DNA from: Modestobacter muralis
Lineage (GTDB): Bacteria; Actinomycetota; Actinomycetes; Mycobacteriales; Geodermatophilaceae
DNA: 64,000 nucleotides
Assembly (NCBI RefSeq): GCF_010682105.1
Contig: NZ_JAAGWH010000033.1
Span: 1 to 64,000 of the forward strand
Reading direction: 5' to 3'
Shown here: positions 31,429 to 39,971 of the stretch, piece by piece
Layout: each line of letters begins with the position of its first letter
How positions within the stretch are numbered: the first letter of the stretch is position 1
Position numbers and translations under genes: made by a program
Notes under the pieces: generated by a model
Seen by the model: only the letters and a program-made list of their open reading frames with translations
Told to the model about the DNA's origin: nothing
Database searches by the model: none

Positions 31429-32190
31429 ATGGCACGCGACGCCGACGGCTTCCCGGTCACCCGCAGCGCTGGCGGGGTGCGGCGCGGGGCCGCCGGGTCC
31501 CGGGAGCTGGCCGTCCTCGACGAGCGCATCTCCGGCTGCCGCGCCTGCCCCCGGCTGGTCGCCTGGCGCGAGGAGGTCGCCGAGGTCAAGCGCGCCTCGT
31601 TCCGCGACGAGGAGTACTGGGGCCGCCCGGTGCCCGGCCTGGGGCCGGCCGACGCCCGGATCGCCGTCGTCGGGCTGGCACCGGCCGCGCACGGCGGGAA
31701 CCGCACCGGCCGGGTCTTCACCGGCGACCGCAGCGGCGACTGGATCTTCGCCGCGCTGTGGCGGGCCGGGCTGGCCAACCAGCCGACCTCGGTCCACCGG
31801 GACGACGGGCTGCAGCTGACCGACGTCCGGGTGTGCGCCGCCGTCCGCTGCGCCCCGCCGGCCAACGCCCCGACCCCGCAGGAGCGGGACACCTGCTCGC
31901 CCTGGCTGGCCCGCGAGCTCGCCCTGCTGCCCCGGCTGCGGGTGGTCCTCGTCCTCGGCGGCTTCGGCTGGACGGCGCTGTGGCCGGTGCTGGCCGAGGC
32001 AGGGGTGCCGCTGCCCCGCCCGCGGCCGGCCTTCGGGCACGGGGTGGAGGTGCCCCTGACCGGTCCGAACGGCCCGCTCACCCTCCTGGGCAGCTACCAC
32101 GTGAGCCAGCAGAACACCTTCACCGGCGTGCTGACCGAGCCGATGCTGGACGCCGTGCTCACCCGGGCCACCGAGCTGGCAAGCTCCTGA
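31429..32190 (+). CDS. Uracil-DNA glycosylase family 5 (UdgB-like)
   Basis: Removes uracil and related deaminated bases from DNA. The 253-residue product has Fe-S cluster cysteines (CRACPRL near residue 38, RCAPP and DTC further on), the motif GLAPAAHGGNRTGRVFTGD, and the C-terminal HVSQQNTF motif of UdgB. The start could be ATG 31429 or GTG 31423 two codons earlier. It is divergent from the DUF4235 gene. Family 5 enzymes are common in actinobacteria and thermophiles. Confidence 0.88.
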   Translation: MARDADGFPVTRSAGGVRRGAAGSRELAVLDERISGCRACPRLVAWREEVAEVKRASFRDEEYWGRPVPGLGPADARIAVVGLAPAAHGGNRTGRVFTGDRSGDWIFAALWRAGLANQPTSVHRDDGLQLTDVRVCAAVRCAPPANAPTPQERDTCSPWLARELALLPRLRVVLVLGGFGWTALWPVLAEAGVPLPRPRPAFGHGVEVPLTGPNGPLTLLGSYHVSQQNTFTGVLTEPMLDAVLTRATELASS

Positions 32191-32198
32191 GCAGCTGA

Positions 32199-32272
32199 GC
32201 CCCCGTAGCCCAATCGGCAGAGGCAGACCCCTTAAAAGGGTCGCAGTGTCGGTTCGAACCCGACCGGGGGCA
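32199..32272 (+). tRNA. Class I-shaped tRNA with anticodon TAA (Leu by anticodon)
   Basis: Acceptor GCCCCCG (32199-32205) pairs with CGGGGGC (32265-32271), discriminator A32272, no encoded CCA. Anticodon stem GACCC/GGGTC, loop CTTAAAA (32231-32237), anticodon TAA at 32233-32235. T arm GTCGG, TTCGAAC, CCGAC is perfect. The D stem is only three pairs (GCC/GGC) with an 11-nt loop. The variable region is 5 nt (GCAGT), whereas bacterial tRNA-Leu normally has a long variable arm. The fold is certain; the amino-acid identity is not. Confidence 0.8.
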
Positions 32273-32389
32273 CTCGTGCGGGTGACCGGGCCGGAACGGG
32301 AACTCACCGCCCCCACCTGGCGTTGGAACAGACAGCGTGGGACGCACAGACGGTCCCACGGCCCGACCAGTCACCTCGAGGAGATGACG

Positions 32390-33214
32390 ATGCCCAGCAG
32401 CAACCCGGCCTTCAGTCGGGGGTTCCCCGCGGCCGGCAACGGCCAGTACGCCGGCTGGGGCGCAGGCCCGCAGCAGACGACCGGCGCGGTGCCCACCCAG
32501 TACGACCCGTACGGCAAGCCGGTCCAGTCGCCCTACGCGGCCACCGACCGCGCCTACATGACGATGGACGACGTCGTCACCAAGACCGGCATCAGCTTCC
32601 TGGTGACGGTGCTGTCCGCCGCGGCCACGTGGGCGCTCCTGCCCGAGAGCCTGGCCTGGGGTCTGGCGATCCCGGCGGTCCTGGTCGCGTTCGTGCTCGG
32701 CATGGTGATCTCGTTCAAGCAGATCGCCAACCCGGCCGCCACGCTGGCGTACGGCATCCTGTACGGCGTCGCACTGGGCGCCATCAGCGAGGCCTTCAAC
32801 GACATCTACCCCGGCATCGTCATGCAGGCGCTCATCGGCACGTTCGGTGTCTTCGCCGGCATGCTGGTCGTCTACAAGACCGGCGCCATCCGGGTCACCC
32901 CCAAGCTGACCCGCTGGGTCGTCGGTGCCCTCGTCGGTGCCCTGGTGCTCACCCTGGTCAACGTCGTGGTCGGCCTGTTCACCGACGGTGACCCGCTGAA
33001 CCTGCGCGACGGCGGCCCGGTCGCCATCGGCTTCAGCCTGCTGATGATCGGCATCGCGGCGTTCATGCTGCTGCTGGACTTCGACGCTGCCGACGAGGCC
33101 ATCCGCCGCGGCGCCCCGCCGAAGTTCGCCTGGTACATCGCCTTCGGCCTGCTCGTCACGGTCGTCTGGCTGTACATGGAGATCCTGCGACTCCTGAGCT
33201 ACTTCCGGGAGTGA
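32390..33214 (+). CDS. Bax inhibitor-1 / YccA family membrane protein
   Basis: A 274-residue protein with a Gly/Pro/Gln-rich N-terminus (about 58 residues) and seven membrane helices, ending in FAWYIAFGLLVTVVWLYMEILRLLSYFRE, the typical BI-1 tail. EAFNDIYPGIVMQALIGT is also typical of the family. BI-1 proteins are pH-sensitive calcium leak channels; the bacterial role is unclear. Two ATGs are in frame: GAGGAG (32378-32383) abuts ATG 32384 but sits 6 nt before ATG 32390, so the second is the start. A strong terminator follows at 33251-33290. Confidence 0.9.
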   Translation: MPSSNPAFSRGFPAAGNGQYAGWGAGPQQTTGAVPTQYDPYGKPVQSPYAATDRAYMTMDDVVTKTGISFLVTVLSAAATWALLPESLAWGLAIPAVLVAFVLGMVISFKQIANPAATLAYGILYGVALGAISEAFNDIYPGIVMQALIGTFGVFAGMLVVYKTGAIRVTPKLTRWVVGALVGALVLTLVNVVVGLFTDGDPLNLRDGGPVAIGFSLLMIGIAAFMLLLDFDAADEAIRRGAPPKFAWYIAFGLLVTVVWLYMEILRLLSYFRE

Positions 33215-33250
33215 CCTCCCCCCGGGACTGAGCTGGTCCCAGCACCGACA

Positions 33251-33290
33251 GACCGTGGCCCGGTCCCCGCGAGGGGGCCGGGCCACGGTC
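33251..33290. terminator. Strong bidirectional terminator
   Basis: GACCGTGGCCCGG (33251-33263) pairs exactly with 33278-33290; the loop adds CCCC/GGGG pairing around GCGA. It lies between the convergent BI-1 and SGNH genes. Confidence 0.75.
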
Positions 33291-33327
33291 GTGTGTGCGG
33301 GCCGCCCTGTCGAGGACGGCGCAGGGC

Positions 33328-34344
33328 TCAGGAGACGACGGGCTCGGTGGGCACCTGGTCCGGGTCGGCCACCGTGATCTCCGTGGGTGCGCGCCGGCGC
33401 AGCCGGGCCCACGGCCCGCGCGGGCCGGTCTCCGACCCGCGGACGGCGGTCGGCTGCACCTCGGTGCCGGTGCGCCCGGCGGCCTTGGCGGCAGCCTGCG
33501 CGATCGGGCGGACGGTGTTGCGGCGCAGCCGCAGACCGCGGTCCAGCGCGGCCGGCCAGACACCGAGGGAGTCGGCGACCGAGGGCAGCAGCACCGCCGC
33601 GGCGGCGGCGTACCCGGCCGCCGAGGGGTGGAACTCGTCGCTGCTGAACATCGTCCGGTCGCTGGCGAAGGCCGGCCCGAGCACCGAGCCGAGGGAGACC
33701 GTGCGGCCGCCGGCGGCCACCACGGCGATGGTCTGCGCGGCCGCCAGGTTGCGGCTCCACCGGCGGGCCATCAGGCGCAGCGGCTGGCGGATCGGCCGGA
33801 TCGTGCCCAGGTCCGGGCAGGTGCCCACGACGACCTCGCTGCCGGCCTCGCGCAGCCGGCGCACCGCGTCGGCCAGGTGCGCGACGGAGACCGCCGGCCG
33901 GGTGCGGCTGGTGACGTCGTTGGCGCCGATCATGATCACCGCGACGTCGGGGTGCTCGGCCAGCGCCACGTCCACCTGGGCGTCGAGCCGGCTCGAGGTG
34001 GCCCCGGACACCGCGAACTTCGCCAGCCGGACGGGGCGCTCGGCCAGCTCGGCCAGCGCCGAGGCGACGAAGACGCCGGGGGTCTCGGCGGCGCGCTCGA
34101 CCCCGAGCCCGACCGCGCTGGAGTCGCCCAGGACCGCCAGCACGATCGGCGTGCCCGGTCCGCGGCCGTAGCGGCCGTTGCCGGTGGGCGGGTCGGCCTG
34201 GGTGCGGTGGGACTGCACCGTGCGGCGGGCCGCCCGGGCCTCCTGGCGCAGCAGCGTCACCAGTGCCGCACCGGCCAGGCCGACGCCGCCGCCGCCGTAG
34301 ACGGCCCCGGTCGCCAGCCTGCGGGCCCTGCTCGCTCGCGTCAC
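33328..34344 (-). CDS. SGNH/GDSL hydrolase, membrane-anchored or exported
   Basis: A 338-residue esterase-like protein. The N-terminus has basic residues and one hydrophobic helix (GAVYGGGGVGLAGAALVTLL), so the domain is probably outside the membrane. The four SGNH blocks are visible: GDSSAVGLG (nucleophile Ser), the Gly in SGATSSRL, GANDV (Asn), and SSDEFHPSAAGYA (Asp/His). A basic 70-residue tail follows. Substrate unknown; family members deacylate lipids, glycans or teichoic acids. Confidence 0.88.
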   Translation of the reverse strand: MTRASRARRLATGAVYGGGGVGLAGAALVTLLRQEARAARRTVQSHRTQADPPTGNGRYGRGPGTPIVLAVLGDSSAVGLGVERAAETPGVFVASALAELAERPVRLAKFAVSGATSSRLDAQVDVALAEHPDVAVIMIGANDVTSRTRPAVSVAHLADAVRRLREAGSEVVVGTCPDLGTIRPIRQPLRLMARRWSRNLAAAQTIAVVAAGGRTVSLGSVLGPAFASDRTMFSSDEFHPSAAGYAAAAAVLLPSVADSLGVWPAALDRGLRLRRNTVRPIAQAAAKAAGRTGTEVQPTAVRGSETGPRGPWARLRRRAPTEITVADPDQVPTEPVVS

Positions 34345-34419
34345 GCGGTCCCGCCCCTCTCCACCGGCCCTGCCGTCGCGTCCTGCGCAGGAGCACCGGC
34401 TCCCACGTTAGTTGCCCCC

Positions 34420-34425
34420 TACGGT
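34420..34425 (+). promoter_or_regulatory. Leaderless -10 element of the DUF2252 gene
   Basis: TACGGT ends 6 nt before GTG 34432; no Shine-Dalgarno is present. Confidence 0.5.
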
Positions 34426-34431
34426 GGGGCC

Positions 34432-35799
34432 GTGGCCGACCGCGCTGATCTCACCCCTCCGAACGACCCCCAGGACGACGCCGCCCGCAGTCAGCAGATC
34501 ATCGACGTGCTGGTCGACGCCTTCTCCGACCTGATGGCCGCCGACGCGGACGCCTTCCGCACCAAGTTCCGCAAGATGGCTGCCGACCCGTTCGCCTTCT
34601 ACCGCGGGTCGGCCTGCCTGTTCTACGCCGACATGGCGACGCTGGAGGACCGCTGGGGTGACGAGCGGACGTCGCGGGTGTGGATCCAGGGCGACCTGCA
34701 CGCGGAGAACTTCGGCACCTACATGGACGGCGAGGGCCGCATCGTCTTCGACGTCAACGACTTCGACGAGGCCTACCTGGGCCACCTCAGCTGGGACCTG
34801 CGCCGGTTCGCCGCCAGCTTCGCCCTGCTGGCCTGGCGCAAGGCGCTGGGCGACGACGTCATCGGCGAGCTGCTCGGGGTCTTCCTCGGCTCCTACCTCG
34901 ACCAGGTCGAGGCCTTCACGCGCTCCGACGAGGACCGCTCCTTCGCCCTGACCCGGGACAACACCCAGGGCGCGGTGCACGAGGTGGTCCTGGAGACGAC
35001 GGCCCGTACGCGCATCGGGCTGCTCGACCGGCTCACCGTGGTCGAGCGCTACGAGCGGCGGTTCGCCGACCTGCCGCGCAACCGCCGCCTGGACGACGAC
35101 GAGCGGGCCGAGGTGCTGGCCGCGCTGGACCGCTGGCAGGGCACGGTGCACCCGCCGCGGCGCCGGCACGACGTCGCCTACGGCGTGAAGGACGTCGTCG
35201 GCACCGGCGGCTTCGGCATCGGCAGCGCGGGGCTGCCGGCCTACACGGTGCTCATCGAGGGCTACGACCAGGCGCTGGAGAACGACGTCGTCCTGTCGCT
35301 GAAGCAGGGCAACGTCGCGGCACCCAGCCGGATCGTCGGGGACCCCGAGATCAGCGGGTACTTCGAGCACCACGGCCACCGGACGGCGGTGAGCCAGCGG
35401 GCGCTGCAGGCCAACGCCTCGCAGTTCCTGGGGCACACCGAGATCCGCGGGGTCGGCTTCGTGGTGCAGGAGCTCTCGCCCTACGAGAGCGACCTGGACT
35501 GGGAGGACCTGACCGAGCCCGACGAGATCGCCACCGTGATGGCCCAGCTGGGCCGTGCGACGGCGAAGCTGCACTGCGTGGGCGACGCCGACAGCGACCA
35601 CACGCTGGTGCCGTTCCAGACCGAGGAGGCGCTCACCGAGCTCCTCGGCGGCCGCCGGGAGGAGTTCGTGGCCGACATGGTCGCCTTCGCGCACTCCTAC
35701 GCGCGGCGGACCCAGGACGACCACCGGCTGTTCGTCGACGCCTTCCGGGCCGGCCGCATACCGGGGATCAGCTCCAGCGGGGCGCACCCGACGGCGTGA
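34432..35799 (+). CDS. DUF2252 protein (kinase-like fold)
   Basis: A 455-residue cytoplasmic protein. Diagnostic blocks are FRKMAADPFAFYRGSACLFYADM, the HxD-type block VWIQGDLHAENFGTYMD, FDVNDFDEAYLGHLSWDLRR, and KDVVGTGGFGIGSAGLPAY. The GDLHxxNFG and FDxNDFD pairs recall the catalytic and metal-binding loops of aminoglycoside phosphotransferase-like kinases. Substrate unknown. GTG 34432 fits a leaderless promoter. Divergent from the SGNH hydrolase. Confidence 0.88.
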   Translation: MADRADLTPPNDPQDDAARSQQIIDVLVDAFSDLMAADADAFRTKFRKMAADPFAFYRGSACLFYADMATLEDRWGDERTSRVWIQGDLHAENFGTYMDGEGRIVFDVNDFDEAYLGHLSWDLRRFAASFALLAWRKALGDDVIGELLGVFLGSYLDQVEAFTRSDEDRSFALTRDNTQGAVHEVVLETTARTRIGLLDRLTVVERYERRFADLPRNRRLDDDERAEVLAALDRWQGTVHPPRRRHDVAYGVKDVVGTGGFGIGSAGLPAYTVLIEGYDQALENDVVLSLKQGNVAAPSRIVGDPEISGYFEHHGHRTAVSQRALQANASQFLGHTEIRGVGFVVQELSPYESDLDWEDLTEPDEIATVMAQLGRATAKLHCVGDADSDHTLVPFQTEEALTELLGGRREEFVADMVAFAHSYARRTQDDHRLFVDAFRAGRIPGISSSGAHPTA

Positions 35800-35805
35800 C
35801 CCCGG

Positions 35806-36270
35806 TCAGCGGATCGGCAGCTCGATGACCATCCCGCGGTGCGGTCCGACCGGTCGCAGGTCGTACTCCTCGGTGACGCTGGTGAAGCCGATCCGCTCGT
35901 AGAAGCCGACGGCGGCACCGCGGGCGTCGCACCACACCAGCTGGGCACCGCGAGCCACGACCCGGGACAGGCCCTCGGCCACCAGCGCGCGGCCCACGCC
36001 GAGCCCGCGCACCCGTGGGTCGGTGGCCATCCCGCGCAGCTGCCACGAGCCCTCGCCCTCCCGCCACGGGCAGTCGCGCGGGTGGAAGCGGACGACGCCC
36101 ACCACCTCACCGCTCTCCAGCCGGGCGGCGAGGTGGACCGTGTACGGGGCGTCGTCCTCGTCGATCTCGGCGGGCCGGCCCTGGCGCAGCTCCTGGACGC
36201 GCAGCGGGTAGGTGGTCGCCGCGTCGACCTGCTCGATCGTGATCGTCCCGGTGGGTGCCTCGGTGCTCAC
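35806..36270 (-). CDS. GNAT family N-acetyltransferase
   Basis: A 154-residue acetyl-CoA-dependent transferase. Motif A is WQLRGMATDPRVRGLGVGRALVAEGLSRV, with the R/Q-x-x-G-x-G/A acetyl-CoA loop; motif B is AAVGFYERIGFTSVTEEYDL. The start is GTG 36270 rather than ATG 36279, because GAAGAT lies 7 nt before the GTG (leaderless geometry) and overlaps the ATG. Substrate unknown. The stop is 6 bp from the convergent DUF2252 stop. Confidence 0.88.
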   Translation of the reverse strand: MSTEAPTGTITIEQVDAATTYPLRVQELRQGRPAEIDEDDAPYTVHLAARLESGEVVGVVRFHPRDCPWREGEGSWQLRGMATDPRVRGLGVGRALVAEGLSRVVARGAQLVWCDARGAAVGFYERIGFTSVTEEYDLRPVGPHRGMVIELPIR

Positions 36271-36311
36271 GCCGCCCATCTTCCCCGACGCGCTCCCACG
36301 GCTCTCGCCGG

Positions 36312-36391
36312 CTTTGATCAGGTCACCTGATCGAAGGCCGTCCTACCGCACCAGCGTTGGTGCAGTAGGACAGCCTCTGGTGCAGTAGGAC
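36312..36391. repeat. Composite palindromic element, copy 2
   Basis: Palindrome GATCAGGT-C-ACCTGATC (36316-36332), then left arm GTCCTACCGCACCA (36340-36353), loop GCGT, and two identical right arms TGGTGCAGTAGGAC at 36358-36371 and 36378-36391. Each right arm pairs with the left arm with one mismatch. Same order of parts as copy 1 at 24008-24091. Confidence 0.7.
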
Positions 36392-36425
36392 GCCCGTGGA
36401 CCTCGCTACGGGAGCCGCAGCTGTC

Positions 36426-38423
36426 TCAGCGGCCGCGGCGGCCCTTGCGGGCCTGCAGGTAGTCGGCCACCACGTACTCGCCGAGCCGGTCGCTGGAGGG
36501 CTGGAACACCCGGCCACCGGCCCGCGCGGTGATGTCGTGCACGAACTCGACCAGTCCGGGCTCGGGGTCCAGGGCGAAGACGTTCATGGTCGCGCCGGAG
36601 CGGGCCACCTTCTCCACCTCGGCGACGGTGCGGGCGATGGTCTCCGGCATCGGCGGCCAGCAGAAGAACGGCGTGCCGTCGTCCTCCAGGTGCGCGGTCG
36701 GCTCGCCGTCGGTGACCACTAGCACCACCGGCTCGGCGTCCCGGTGCTTCGCCAGGAACCGGCGGGCCAGCATCAGCCCGTGCTGCAGGTTGGTGCCCTG
36801 CAGGGTGTCGACGCTCAGCTCGGCCAGCTCCTCCGGGCGCAGCACCTGCGCGGTGGAGGAGAACCCGATGATCTCGATGGCGTCCTGCGGGAAGCGGGTG
36901 GTGACCAGCGAGTGCAGCGCCATCGCGGTGGACTTCGCGTCCCCCCAGGTGCCGCGCAGCGCCATCGAGTAGGAGAGGTCGACCAGCAGCGCGACCGCCG
37001 CTCCCGTGCGGCGCTCGGTCTCGACCACCTCGAAGTCCTCGACGGCGATCTGCACCCTCCGCTGGCCGTCCTCCCGCGGCGTGCCGGCGTTGCGCAGTAC
37101 GGCGTTGCGGACCGTCCGGACGACGTCCAGCGGCTGCTCGTCGCCGAACCGCCACTCCCGCGACGCCCCGGTCAGCTCGCCGGTGGCGCCGGCGTCGGCG
37201 ACGTCGTGCTCGCCGCGGCCGGTGGCCGCGAGCTTGGCGAACACCCGGCGCAGCGCGGTGGCACCCAGCCGGCGGACCGCCTTCGGGGACAGCTCGAGCT
37301 TGCCCTCGCTCCGGTTGAGGTAGCCCTGCCGCTCCAGCTCGCGCTCCAGCTGGCGCAGCGCGGCCAGGTCGTCGACGGCCGAGCGGCCCAGCGCCTGCTC
37401 CAGCAGCTCCTCGTCGACGTCGGCCAGCGAGGCGCCCGCGTAGCCCTGGGAGAGCTGCTGGCTGAGCGCCTCGAGGTCGGCGAGCTCGGCGACGGCGCTG
37501 GTCGCGTCGCCCATCCCGAGCCCCTGCTCGCCGTCGGGCACCGGGCCGCCCTGACCCCACGGCAGGTCGGGGCGGGCCTGCCGCAGCGCGTCGTTGAGGT
37601 GGGCCATCTCGCTCTGCAGGCCGAGGTCGCCCATGGCCTGGCCCATCAGGTCCTGCAGCTCCGCGCGCTGCTCGGCCGACAGACCGGCCATCATCCGTTG
37701 CTGCGCAGCCGCCCGGCGGGCCAGGGAGTCGATCAGCTCCTCGACCGACTCGGGCGCGTCGGGGAAGAACTCCCCGTGCTTGCCCATGAAGTCGGCGAAC
37801 TGCTGGTCGGTGTCCTCGCCGCGGTTGTGCGCGTCCACCAGCGCCGACAGGTCCGCGACCATGTCCTTGACTGCCTGCATGCCGGCCCCGTCGCCGTCCT
37901 GCATCTGCTGCAGCGCCTGCTTCATGCCCTGGAACTGGCTGTCCAGGACCTCCTGCTGGAGCAGGTCCTTGATCTGCTGGTACGCCTGGGCGGCCTCCGG
38001 GGAGCGCCACTGCTTGTCCTTCAGCGCCCGCACGGCACCCGCGGTGTCCTGCGGCAGGGCGTCCAGCTCCTGCTCGGCCAGCCGGGCGGCGTCGTCCGGG
38101 TCCGGGAACAGCGCCGTCCGCTCGGCCTCGACCGCACGGTCCAGCAGCTCGCGGACCTCCTCCAGCGTGCCGTCCATCCGGCCGGCCTTGCGGGCCTGCT
38201 TGAGCCGGTCGCGGACGGTGCGCCGGAGCTGGTCGAGACCACGGCGACCGTCGACGCCGCGGCGCAGCAGGTCGCGCATCGCCTCGCGGACGCCGGCACC
38301 GGCGAGCACCTGGTCGCCGATCTCGTCGACCGCGGCGGCGACGTCGTAGGGCGGGGCCAGCGGATCGGGCCCGCCGGCCCACCTGCCGTACCGGTACCCC
38401 TTCGGCCTGCGCTGCCCGGGCAC
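36426..38423 (-). CDS. VWA-domain protein, partner of a MoxR-type ATPase
   Basis: A 665-residue protein. The first two thirds are helical and acidic, rich in Gln and Leu (for example LLQQEVLDSQFQGMKQALQQMQ). The C-terminal von Willebrand A domain has the MIDAS motif DLSYSM (482-487), the conserved Thr in QGTNLQ, and TDGEP. Such proteins pair with MoxR AAA+ ATPases to form metal- or cofactor-inserting or remodelling complexes, like BchD/BchI or CoxE/CoxD. GTG 38423 is 1 bp after the ATPase stop, so the pair is one operon. The target is unknown. Confidence 0.88.
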   Translation of the reverse strand: MPGQRRPKGYRYGRWAGGPDPLAPPYDVAAAVDEIGDQVLAGAGVREAMRDLLRRGVDGRRGLDQLRRTVRDRLKQARKAGRMDGTLEEVRELLDRAVEAERTALFPDPDDAARLAEQELDALPQDTAGAVRALKDKQWRSPEAAQAYQQIKDLLQQEVLDSQFQGMKQALQQMQDGDGAGMQAVKDMVADLSALVDAHNRGEDTDQQFADFMGKHGEFFPDAPESVEELIDSLARRAAAQQRMMAGLSAEQRAELQDLMGQAMGDLGLQSEMAHLNDALRQARPDLPWGQGGPVPDGEQGLGMGDATSAVAELADLEALSQQLSQGYAGASLADVDEELLEQALGRSAVDDLAALRQLERELERQGYLNRSEGKLELSPKAVRRLGATALRRVFAKLAATGRGEHDVADAGATGELTGASREWRFGDEQPLDVVRTVRNAVLRNAGTPREDGQRRVQIAVEDFEVVETERRTGAAVALLVDLSYSMALRGTWGDAKSTAMALHSLVTTRFPQDAIEIIGFSSTAQVLRPEELAELSVDTLQGTNLQHGLMLARRFLAKHRDAEPVVLVVTDGEPTAHLEDDGTPFFCWPPMPETIARTVAEVEKVARSGATMNVFALDPEPGLVEFVHDITARAGGRVFQPSSDRLGEYVVADYLQARKGRRGR

Positions 38424-38424
38424 G

Positions 38425-39894
38425 TCAGGCCCCGTAGATCGTGCGGGAGCCGTCGGTGTCCTTGGCCAGCCGCCGGGTCAGCCACAGCCCCTCGAGCGCG
38501 AACTCGACGGCGGCCGCGGCCTGCTCGGCGGACTCCTCGCCCTCGGGCACCCCGAGCCGGCCCAGCAGCTGGGCCAGGTTGGGCACGGTGCCCAGCTGGC
38601 CGAGCAGCCGGGTCGCCGACACCAGGTCGCCGGACTCCACGGTGTCCCCGCCCGTGAAGTGCTCCTGCAGGCCGGTCAGGTCCAGTCCGCCGCAGCGCGC
38701 CCGGAAGGTCTGCGCGGTGGCCTGCCGGAGCAGGTGCTCCAGCACCTCCATGTCCCGGTCGTCGTCGTTGTCGGAGCCGGAGTCGGCGAACTCGACCTTG
38801 CCGCGGCTGGCCGGGACGATGCTCGGCAGGTCGACGACCCGGGCCACCGGCCGCGCCTCGCCGGCCACCGCGGCCCGTCGCACGGCGGAGGCCGCGACGG
38901 TCTCCAGACCGGCGATGGCGAACCGGGCGCTGACGCCGGACCGCTGGTCGACCTGGCTGGACTCGCGCACCAGGCGGGTGAACCGGGCGACGATCTCCAC
39001 CAGGTGCTCGGGCACGATCGGGGAGTCCAGGTCCGAGCCGGCGCCCAGCCAGCTGGTCTGCGCCTCCTGCTTCAGCAGGCGGATCTCGTCGGCCAGTTCG
39101 ATCGGGTAGTGGGTGCGCACCTCGGCGCCGAACCGGTCCTTGAGCGGGGTGATGATCCGCCCGCGGTTGGTGTAGTCCTCGGGGTTGGCGCTGGCCACCA
39201 GCAGCAGGTCCAGCGGCAGCCGCACCCGGTAGCCGCGGATCTGGATGTCGCGCTCCTCGAGCACGTTGAGCAGGGCCACCTGGATGCGCTCGGCCAGGTC
39301 GGGCAGCTCGTTGATGCTGAAGATGCCGCGGTTGGTGCGCGGCACGAGGCCGTAGTGGACCGTCTCCGGGTCGCCCAGGGTGCGGCCCTCGGCGACCTTG
39401 ATCGGGTCGACGTCGCCGATGAGGTCACCGACGCTGGTGTCGGGGGTGGCCAGCTTCTCCCCGAACCGCTCGCTGCGGTGCTGCCAGCCGACCGGGGTCG
39501 CGTCGCCGTGCTCGGCGACCTGGCGGTGCCCCCAGACGCTGATCGGGGCCAGCGGGTGCTCGTTGAGCTCGCTGCCGACGAGCACCGGCGTCCACTCGTC
39601 GAGCAGGCCGACCAGGGTGCGGATGAGGCGGGTCTTGCCCTGGCCGCGCTCGCCGAGCAGCACCAGGTCGTGGCCGGCGATGAGGGCGCGCTCGACCTCG
39701 GGGACGACGGTGTCCTCGAACCCGACGATGCCGGGCAGGGTGGGCTCACCGGCGGCGAGCCGGGCGAGCAGGTTGGCGCGGAGCTCGGCCTTCACCGGCC
39801 GGGCGGTGACCCCGGTGGCGCGGAGCTCACCGAGGGTCGTGGGAGCGGGAGGAGTGGGGGACTGCGAGGTCTGCTGAGGTGCTGCGTCCGTCAC
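38425..39894 (-). CDS. MoxR/magnesium-chelatase-like AAA+ ATPase
   Basis: A 489-residue AAA+ protein. Walker A GERGQGKT is near residue 82, followed by GDVDPIKVAEGRTLGDPE, INELPDLAERIQVALLNVLEERDIQIRG (Walker B-like), and the sensor region DLLLVASANPEDYTNRGRIITPLKDRFG. This is the magnesium-chelatase I-type arrangement. GTG 39894 was preferred to GTG 39903, because TACCGT lies 7 nt before it and would overlap the upstream GTG; either start keeps the domain. It is divergent from ilvA. Confidence 0.9.
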   Translation of the reverse strand: MTDAAPQQTSQSPTPPAPTTLGELRATGVTARPVKAELRANLLARLAAGEPTLPGIVGFEDTVVPEVERALIAGHDLVLLGERGQGKTRLIRTLVGLLDEWTPVLVGSELNEHPLAPISVWGHRQVAEHGDATPVGWQHRSERFGEKLATPDTSVGDLIGDVDPIKVAEGRTLGDPETVHYGLVPRTNRGIFSINELPDLAERIQVALLNVLEERDIQIRGYRVRLPLDLLLVASANPEDYTNRGRIITPLKDRFGAEVRTHYPIELADEIRLLKQEAQTSWLGAGSDLDSPIVPEHLVEIVARFTRLVRESSQVDQRSGVSARFAIAGLETVAASAVRRAAVAGEARPVARVVDLPSIVPASRGKVEFADSGSDNDDDRDMEVLEHLLRQATAQTFRARCGGLDLTGLQEHFTGGDTVESGDLVSATRLLGQLGTVPNLAQLLGRLGVPEGEESAEQAAAAVEFALEGLWLTRRLAKDTDGSRTIYGA

Positions 39895-39901
39895 CTCGAC
39901 C

Positions 39902-39907
39902 ACGGTA
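39902..39907 (-). promoter_or_regulatory. Leaderless -10 element of the AAA+ ATPase gene
   Basis: TACCGT on the minus strand, 7 nt before GTG 39894; the opposing ilvA leaderless hexamer is at 39960-39965. Confidence 0.45.
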
Positions 39908-39971
39908 CGACGGAGGAGTGACGGCCGGGTGTCCGTCGTCCCGGCGACCGCGCGTGCGGGAGGATCACCGG

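Noticed and set aside
36406-38382. 658-codon open frame in another frame of the VWA gene
   Set aside because: Arg/Gly/Ala-rich shadow; the frame ending at 36426 has the MIDAS motif.
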